Positions 56,446 to 64,000 of a DNA stretch of 64,000 nucleotides are shown here, in pieces. How positions within the stretch are numbered: the first letter of the stretch is position 1; each line of letters opens with the position of its first letter. Made by a program: the position numbers and the translations under genes. Source of the DNA: Latrodectus hesperus (lineage: Eukaryota > Arthropoda > Arachnida > Araneae > Theridiidae); the NCBI GenBank assembly GCA_037975125.1, contig JAJQOW010000190.1:1-64000 (forward strand), read 5' to 3'. Below the pieces are notes generated by a model that worked only from the letters and a program-made list of their open reading frames with translations, was not told the origin of the DNA and ran no database searches.

Positions 56446-57351
56446 TTAATATTGGTATAAATGCTTATCTTTAGTAAAGAAGGTGGTAATTGATTTGGAT
56501 GCATTAAAACTCAACCTGAGCTCCGCCACAAACTCAGAAAGTGCCTCCAAAGAACTGTTAATCCCAGACTCTATCTCAGGAATGGAGATTCCAGAGCTCC
56601 AGATAACTATGTCAGCAGCAATAATTCCAATGCGCGTTTCAGGAGAGATCGTCCTCTCAATACCAGTCAAATATAAGGAAAAAAGAGTTGGGCTGAGAAC
56701 AGTTCCCTGGGGAACACCTTTCCCAAGTTGAGAAGTCTTTGAGAAGAATCTGTTATATTTAACCCTTGTATACCTCTGATGGAGATAATCAGAAATACAA
56801 GCCAATGTATCACCTCGGATATTAAATGTATTATACAGTTTAATGATGAGTTTACGCTTCCAAACTCGGTGGAAAGCATTTGACAGGTCTAATAATGCCA
56901 CAACACTGTGATTAGTAGGTTTAATTTTCTGGGAATCCCTGATGGTTTGAGCAAAAAGTAAAACTTGATCAATGTTGCTGTGGCCCTTACGAAACCCATA
57001 CTGTTGATCAGGGAGAAGTTTATTTTCATCCAGAAAAAAACAAAGTCTAATCCAAATCATTTTTTCTATAATTTTACTAGTAGTACAAGTTAGAGCAATC
57101 GGTCTGAAGTCCACGGGGGAGTAAAAATTTTTGTTCAGCTTTTTAACTGGAATAATGATGGCATTTTTGCATTCCTGGGGGAATCTGCCTTTGGTCCACA
57201 AAGAATTAAAAATGTCAAGGTGTCTAATTTTTCCCATCCATCCCAGGTTTTCAAGCATAAAACCATGGATACCGTCCGGGCCAGGAGATTTGCTAAGATC
57301 GAGGAAGGACATTGTCAAAAATAATTCATGGATAGAAAAGTGAGCTGTCAT
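56446..57351 (-). pseudogene. Element B reverse transcriptase, copy 3
   Basis: A 301-codon open frame with RPIALT, YGFRKGHSN, motif A LLDLSNAF, motif B GVPQGTVLSP and motif C IAADIVIW. The first motif C aspartate is alanine, as in the other copies, so the polymerase should be dead despite the long frame. The frame ends at the shared TAA after YQY. Confidence 0.87.
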
Positions 57352-57921
57352 AGAAAAATCACCAAATTCAGAGCTACGACAGCTATGTAAAATATTCCTT
57401 GCTTTACACCAAAAAGGATTGTCTTCGTTGGTTAAGTTGAACCTGCTTATTTGTTGGCAATAGGTAGCAAGTCTATGGCAGCAGATTGATCATTCTTAAA
57501 TAGTTGCCCATTATAATCTTTGACTGAGTTGCACTCCCCGAATGTTGATGCCCTTAACTACTATTCAAAGTTTTGGATTGAGAGTTCTCACGTCAATTTG
57601 ATTACAAATTTTGCTCCATCTAGATCTTTTTAAATGGGTATATGCTAATTTAATTTCTGTATTAATTTTATTGATCTTAGATTTAGAACCATTCTCCTTA
57701 CGATTGCCAGTTTCAAGAAGATGTTTTATTTTCTTGAGAAGAGGCTCCAGAGTAGTAGAATCCTGATTTAAATCAGGAATATGACGTTTCAGAATACCTC
57801 TAGAAATAAAAGCTTTAGCATGCTTAAGAATAATTTCTTTGAAAATCTGCCAGGAATTGTTTAGAGAGTTATTAAATTTCAGAGAAGCCAGGTCACTATC
57901 TACTGAGTTTCTAAAAGAGGT

Positions 57922-58626
57922 TCAGTTGCCTCTCTTGATGTTTAAGAATTTTTCATTGGAGTTGAAGACTTTTTGTCTCTTATTGAATTCTATAATGATA
58001 GGCAGATGATCACTTGCAATATTATACAGTGTTGACCACAAACATTGCGGGAATAACTCTGTACTGGTCTTGGCTGTGTCTGACTCCTCGGATGAGTTAT
58101 ACCTAAAGGAACTGTGGGTGGCCGTTCCACTATTGAGGATCATAAAATTACAGTCATCAGCCAACTGAAGAACTTCAGATCCTCTATAATTAATACTGGA
58201 GCAATCCCAGATGGTATGTTTAGCATTCAAGTCGCCGAGAATGATGGAATCTTTTCCAACGATGTTAAAGAGACGATCCGGTAGCCGTGTTTGGTTTGGC
58301 GGATGGTAAACGTTGAAAATGTTTATGGGTTTCCCTCACCATGTAAATTTTATACCCTTGATTTCGTGGTCAGAGCTTTAAAATGCGGTGGTGCAAATGC
58401 TTTCGTATTTGATGTTTCGAATAAAGAAGGGCAAGCCTCCACCTCTCGAATTAGGTCTATACTTCCTGTAAATGTGGTACCCATTATGTCTAAGAGTTGT
58501 ATTCATCCTTAACAAAGTTTTCTGAATGGCAATTATCTGGATGTCATTAGTTTTTGCAATTTTCAATAATTGATTCAATTTGACCCCAGTAGCCAAAGTT
58601 GACATTCCATTAATATTGCACTGCAA
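57922..58626 (-). pseudogene. Element B endonuclease, copy 3, frameshifted
   Basis: Same domain as 29774-30478. A TAA after TTAF and base changes near 58240-58380 split it into an N-terminal piece (NINGM, IQKTLL) and a C-terminal piece (NAKHTIWDC, SDHLPI). Confidence 0.82.
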
Positions 58627-58984
58627 TATCTTACAGGTTTATAAAGCAAAGGGAGATAATTGAAGACTTTTCGAACGCGATTCTCTTCCTAAACCTCGAG
58701 TTCATCCCTGTTTATCCTGCACAACGGACGATGCAGTATCGATATCACTTGTCAACTGACTCATAAGGAGAAGAAGTGCAGCTTCTGCAGTCAAGAGCAC
58801 GGTGAAGAAGAAGACTGTCTTTGTTTCATGCTTGTTAGTATTAGCTGGGTATTATGGAGTGGCCTTCATGCGTTGGTTGACCCTACCAGGAGTAAAAATT
58901 CATGACATACTTACCCCACTCCTCCCAGGAACACCCCCTTGCCACTGTGAGACCTCTAACAGAACTAAGGGAGAAATTTGGCCT

Positions 58985-59665
58985 TAAATGTTGCAAATGC
59001 TATTAATGGGAAAACGTTTTACGCTTAATGCACACGATAAATGAAATTTTCTCTTCACATAATTATTAGTAATATTCATTTGGATGTCAAACGAATTGGA
59101 AAAGATGATATGATAAAGGTCTCTAGAATAGATGTTTTATATAAAATTCCGTCTGTTCTTGTCGCGTTTGACGATGTAAAACTTGTCAAAATGAAAAGAA
59201 AAAAAATTAGTTTCATTTATATTTTCAAGCCGGAACTTAATTTACTTATATGTTTATATAATATCTACTACCAATAAAATTATACAATATTTCAAAATAT
59301 AGTTGGAATTGTGAACATTTCAACCTTCGTTGAAACAAACTTCTTCCTTTCTTAGAAGCAATAGCTTATTATAAGCATGTTGCTGGAAGTAGCTAATATA
59401 TGATATTTCGTGTATTTTAATGGTTTTTATATTCCGATGGTTTTAAGTGAATTAGCTCTTAAAATATTAGGAAAATTACATTTTCAGCTTAGTAAAGTGG
59501 CATTTAGAGGAAGTTGGAGGAAAATTAAGCTCGTTTCAAACAGTCTGCAAAGCAAACTATCATAAGTAATTTATAATACTTATCTTTTCTTATTGCTTTA
59601 TTTCAAAATCAATCCATATAAATAAGATTTCACCTCATAACAAAGATACAGAGAACGCAATAAAC
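58985..59665. repeat. Segment C, copy 4, with empty jockey site
   Basis: Reads uninterrupted through ttcaaccttcgt (about 59322-59333), the site occupied by the jockey element in copy 3. It ends with the left SINE1 target copy (59654-59665). No gene. Confidence 0.9.
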
Positions 59666-59942
59666 CCGCCAACCCTGTCTAGTGGTCAGAGTGCCTGACT
59701 GAGTTATGGAGGTCCTGGGTTCGCGAATTTTAGTTCGAGCATGAATGCACTACCTCTCTGTGTTTTCTTTCTTTTTCCTTTCCTTGTATGAATGGGTTGT
59801 GAATGGTGGCCTACCCTATAAAAACGGGTCCCTAAGTCATGTGTGTACTGAGAAAGTCGGACTCCACGCCAAAATATGGTTCAGTTGGTCTAGTGGAGCA
59901 GCGCACCCCATATTGTCATCCTGGCTGGCACAAGAGAACAAC
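59666..59942 (+). mobile_element. SINE1, full copy (duplicate of 36241-36517)
   Basis: 277 bp, with target copies at 59654-59665 (last base changed) and 59943-59954. It is at the same unit position as in copy 3, so it was inherited through unit duplication. Confidence 0.88.
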
Positions 59943-59954
59943 AACGCAATAAAG

Positions 59955-62059
59955 CAACTAAGAATCATTAAAACAATTTTAAAAGAACAATCGAAAAATA
60001 TTACAAACCAGTTTAAAAGAAGCAAGCCAAGTTAATCGTCTATAATTGTTGGTAGTCCTTTGTTGTAAAAAAATTTTGCTGACATTCCTATTGTCCCTAT
60101 ACTCTCTATTTAAACTTTTACACATTAGAAGATGGTTCAAATTCAAGATGTCGTTTCTTATCAATTAGATATTTATACATGTTTTCATAATATAGAAATC
60201 TTCTGCTAAACAGTCTTGTCCTGTTAGATATCAAACATCTGCCACAACCTCTTTTTTTTTTGCTTACGAAAGCTATACGAATTTTTATGATATTTCTTTG
60301 TTTATGAAAGCTATACGAATTTTAAATCAATACTTTCTGCTATATGCGAATGTGGTAAGCTATCCATTAAATGATGATAGATTTTTATAATTTTTTGATG
60401 AAGTTTATTCTATGTTGCATTTCATGATTTCACTTTCAAAGTAGTGATTTTCTGTTATTGCTTACGGAGACCTAAAAAGGAACCACTTAAAGAAATTTGC
60501 TTTCTTTTGTACTCAAGTTCTCGAAAGGCAGGTAGATAGTGGAAATCTCTGCATTGAAGTTAGGGATATGAAGATGCATGGTAATACACTAGGCGAACAA
60601 TTTACAAATCATTCCAGTTTTTGTTCTGTATACATCTGGGATCTGTTTCTAAAATTTCGTAACCATTCCTTTTCTAGGCATTGGTCATTGATCTTCCATA
60701 ACAAATTTTCTTTCAGCTCTGCCTATATATTTTCTTTTTTACTTGAAATTTGAAATAGACGATTTGCTTTCAATATCTAAGTTATCCTTTAAGCTAACTA
60801 ATTTAATTTCCCTTTTAAAAGATATGTTAGCTTCCAGATCTTCGTTTGTTTTTTGTATATTTCAACTGGAGAAATTTGGGTTTTAAGAGTGAAAGATACT
60901 TGGTCATGTGACTACTCTACAAAATGAATAGTATATTGTTTAATATGACATTTTTGTAAGCATTATATGCAATTTATGGGAAATATATTTCAAGGTAAAT
61001 AATTTAGTGTTCAGTTTAAGTATACATTTTGATCAGAAATCATAAGTTTGCAACGAAAATTAAAAAAAAAAACACTTATATGAATTTATATTATAATTAG
61101 AAAATATATATGCAAAGATTCTCAAAAGTTTCAATGTCTTATATTTCTATTCAATTTGTAAAATAAAAATTTCTATGCGTAAATCAAATGATTTAAATTC
61201 AATGATCAAATTATCAAATCAATCAAATGATCAAATATAACTAAAATTTTGAAAAAAACACAAAACACTCAGATAATTTTGAAATATTTAATTTTACTTG
61301 CGTTACTAATTCATTAATTTTTATAAAAATTCACTTACAAGATACACATATTTTACAATATCGCAAAAACTTTTGTTCACATAAATACTTGTTTTGTTAC
61401 TATTTGTGTTCAAGTTCTTCATTTTGATTTTCCAGCCATTCTCTGTTACATTTTAACTAAAACAATGATGCAATTTATGCAATCATTTGAATAAAAAAAT
61501 GTTGATTTTTTTATATTTTGTATGAATTAAGTTTTTAGTAAAAGAAATTAGTTAATGTTTAAATTTAAATACGGACTCAAACAAAGATAAAATTTGTTGA
61601 TAAATCTGTTCTTTTTGCTAAAAATGTGTTCATTGTTAAGAATAAATAAATACAACTTTTCTGTTGGATCGTAGCATATATTGTCCCAGTGACAGGTATT
61701 TCTCGTGGATTTTATATTTACTTTGTAGTTCATGGTATGCCGTGCATATATAACATATTATTATCAGATCTATATTACGATACTTCATGTTAAGCAAACG
61801 TTTAACATTTATTTTATTTTATTTCCTAGTAATATCTTTTAGATATAGCTTTAAAACAGGGTGTTGGTAACAGATTCGTCTGAAAAATTAAAATTCTTCA
61901 AATAAAATGATGTAAGTTATATAGAATGTAACAAATCTCACAAAATATGTTTAATTTCTTAAATCAAGAAATACTTAAAAAGTAAAAGTTATCATAAATA
62001 TTCCAGTTTTTATTATAAACGTGTAGACATTTAATAATATATTGTTATAAATGAACGAG
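59955..62059. repeat. Segments E4/F4 (copy 4), first part
   Basis: Very close to 7917-10028. It contains the protein-like stretch at 60448-60886 and ends with the target copy aatgaacgag (62050-62059) of the LINE fragment. Confidence 0.85.
60448..60886 (+). pseudogene. Possible two-exon host gene relic, copy 4
   Basis: Same structure as 8421-8859: open frame from 60448 to a GTAACC site at 60659, TTTCAG at 60711-60716, then a second open stretch in matching phase to 60886. It differs from copy 1 by a few residues, for example KKFAFFCTQ for KEFAYFCTQ. Nothing upstream could be assigned as earlier exons with confidence. Confidence 0.22.
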
Positions 62060-62219
62060 CATACACTCTTAGCTGATTGGCTATTACACGCAGTCAGGCT
62101 AGCGCTCTCCGTGAGTAAAGACATGTTTTTTCTCCTCTTGGAGCTACTACAGATGAAGAAGTAAAGTGCCTGCTACGCAGGCCGACACTTCGTAAAACAT
62201 AATAGATCCAAGATCCAAG
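62060..62219 (+). mobile_element. 5'-truncated jockey 3' end (duplicate of 10029-10188)
   Basis: Same 160-bp insertion and target copies (62050-62059, 62220-62229) as in copy 1. The first stem has one change (ctcttggag), while the second GCCTGC/GCAGGC stem is intact. Confidence 0.88.
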
Positions 62220-64000
62220 AATGAACGAGAACTCTATTTCAATTTTCAATAAGCTGCATTTTTTGTTGAATTATTTGACACCAACTTGAAGATATATGAA
62301 TAAAATACTTAAACGTTAAATAGTTTGTTTTTTTTCACATTTAAAGAGGCAAGGAATCATTTGTCTAAACTATATACTTATTTTTTTTCAAATGTTAGAA
62401 AATTTATTTTTTCATACCACTGCATTTAATGTGTTTTCTATTAATATACATTCTATACGTAAGATAATCATGATTAGTTTTTAAAGCTGGACATATAATG
62501 TTGAGAGATCACGGTTAACATTGTTCCATAAATTTTAATATGTATACTGAAATAACCAACGTTTCGCTAAATTTTACCTTATTCTTCAACAATTACAAAG
62601 TAGGTCTTCAACATGATGTCGATGAAAAAAATTGCAGAAATTGCCAGAAGTAACGTATCTTTCAACCGCTGAACTTTCAAGAAATGCGATATGAATTTAA
62701 AAAATTTTATAAAATTTGTTTATAACTATAACAGTTGTAATCGTAATATCTGAAAATTCGCAAATTTTGCATTAATTAATGAAATTTTTCAATCATTAAT
62801 TTCTCAATCGCATCTTATTAAGGGAACGGAAAACTATGAAAGCGTGTTATGTCAATAAAATTTCGATATTCCGTTTTAGTCTATAAGCAAATATGTATCA
62901 TTATTTGTGATGAAAAATAATTCTATTTATGTAATTTTACAGGAAGTTATTAATTTCTTACTAATCTAAATAATGTAACACGCTCTTTTTTTATTAGTGT
63001 ACATGGTAACATAAACATCTAACAAGAGGAAAGTAGATTTGAATACATCGATTTTAAAACAACTATATCTGTTTTTATAAAATTATTAGTTTCAAATATC
63101 AATTTTAGCTAGTATTAATTTGATTTTCACAATTAATATCTATGAAAACAATATATTGAATTTTGTGAACAAATGACCATGACCGTTATATTAAAAGTTG
63201 CTTGATAAATATTTATCCAATAATTATTTTTTAAAAATCTGGTTTTAGTTTGTGCTGCATTTTATCCAATGTGACAGTAACATGTGAACTTTTAAAAATA
63301 ATAATTCTAGATAATTTTGGTATGTTTATTTACTAAATTGACGTATAAAGTATTCCATTTCTTAATAAACGAGGAAATGTTATTTTTATATAATCCGTAG
63401 TTTAAAATTTAACCTGCTGCTTAGGATACATTTTGATAATTTCATGTAAAAGAATTCAAATAGATCCGAAACTGCCAATGACAACACTAATCAGCTTTGC
63501 TATATTGTCTGACTTCTATTTTAATACATTTTTTTTTACATTTTTAAATATTATTTACATGCAAACATACACTTTTATGATTATAAATCCTCTAACAAAA
63601 TGCATCAACATTTCTTTCGCCTTTTCTACTCTACTACGGAGTAGAAAGGAGAGATCTTTACTAGTTGGACACCCACAGGTTACGCAAATTTGAGCTACAA
63701 AAATAGAGAACTATTAATAATTCTCAAAGATAAACACGAATATTTTCTATAGATTTGCCGTAATTACCAAACAGTTGTTATTTAGAATGGAATAAATCGA
63801 TAGCGCAAACATATTTTACGTGTAATTGGCGATATTACTGATGTTTGCTTGGATCACTTTTCGAAGTCTTAAACGACATGTAATTCAAACATGCCATAAG
63901 AAACCAAACCACGTCAGTGTTATCTAACATTCTGCAAATATAAACAATAGTCTTTCACATATGCTACATTTGTGTTTAAGTATAGCATTTCGTTATTCAG
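62220..64000. repeat. Segments F4/G4 (copy 4), second part, cut by window end
   Basis: Nearly identical to 10189-11969. It includes the hairpin-bearing block at about 63620-63720. No gene; an 86-codon plus-strand frame at 63433 is broken in the other copies. Confidence 0.85.

Larger units (their letters stand above)
55499..58972 (-). mobile_element. Element B copy 3: dead LINE with both target copies
   Basis: The most complete copy, 3474 bp, bounded by gaaatttgtcct (55487-55498) and gaaatttggcct (58973-58984). Order on the minus strand: 5' region of about 350 bp, endonuclease in two frames (58626-58378 and 58230-57922), linker, RT (57351-56446), thumb (56439-56218), RNase H remnant, Cys/His tail, short 3' UTR. 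No ORF1 is present. The missing first half of RNase H, the alanine in motif C and the Lys in the endonuclease IQET motif are shared with copies 1 and 2. Confidence 0.92.

Noticed and set aside
63433..63693. 86-codon plus-strand frame in G4
   Set aside because: The equivalent sequence in units 1 and 3 is interrupted or changed, and no coding signal was seen.

Overview
The window is strongly A+T-rich eukaryotic DNA with no bacterial gene organisation and no intact conventional host gene. Its content is non-LTR retrotransposons, tRNA-derived SINEs, gypsy relics, long (TA)n tracts and large low-copy repeats. The element types (a jockey-clade LINE with a Pre-C2HC/zinc-knuckle ORF1, a LINE with RNase H and a C-terminal Cys/His tail, short tRNA-headed SINEs) suggest an arthropod, most likely a chelicerate such as a spider. 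That assignment is inference from family resemblance only.

Layout. The window reads as at least four diverged copies of one long unit, with segments in the order A - (element B) - C - (SINE1) - E/F/G - microsatellite - H or D. Copy 1 is about 1-14741: A1, B1, a SINE1 fragment, E1/F1/G1, (TA)n, H1. Copy 2 is about 14742-27282: a separate E piece, A2, C2, E2/F2/G2, (TC)n(TA)n, partial D, D1. Copy 3 is about 27442-49881: B2, C3 interrupted by an intact jockey element, SINE1, E3/F3/G3, H3 in two tandem versions, then a partial D3, G6, (TA)n and D2. Copy 4 is about 51600 to the end: A3, B3, C4, SINE1, E4/F4/G4. D1 and D2 are nearly identical and therefore a recent duplication.

Retroelements. The only intact protein-coding genes belong to one full-length jockey-clade element at 31184-35893. 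It has ORF1 (gag-like) and ORF2 (endonuclease plus reverse transcriptase), a perfect 12-bp target-site duplication, and an empty paralogous site in copy 4. Two 160-bp 5'-truncated copies of its 3' end lie at 10029-10188 and 62060-62219. Element B (minus strand, three copies) is an older, dead, internally deleted LINE with RNase H. Its flanks show that it inserted once and was then copied along with the unit, and copy 2 preserves the uninterrupted target. Two SINE families are present, three of SINE1 (two full, one fragment) and four of SINE2, most with recognisable target duplications.

Reading insertions as markers, copy 2 branched first (no B, no SINE1), copies 1 and 4 are closest (shared LINE fragment), and copy 3 received the young jockey after separating from copy 4. 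The unit also holds short protein-like segments with splice-like borders in segments E, F and G. These may be relics of a multi-exon host gene, but the evidence is weak and every copy is damaged.
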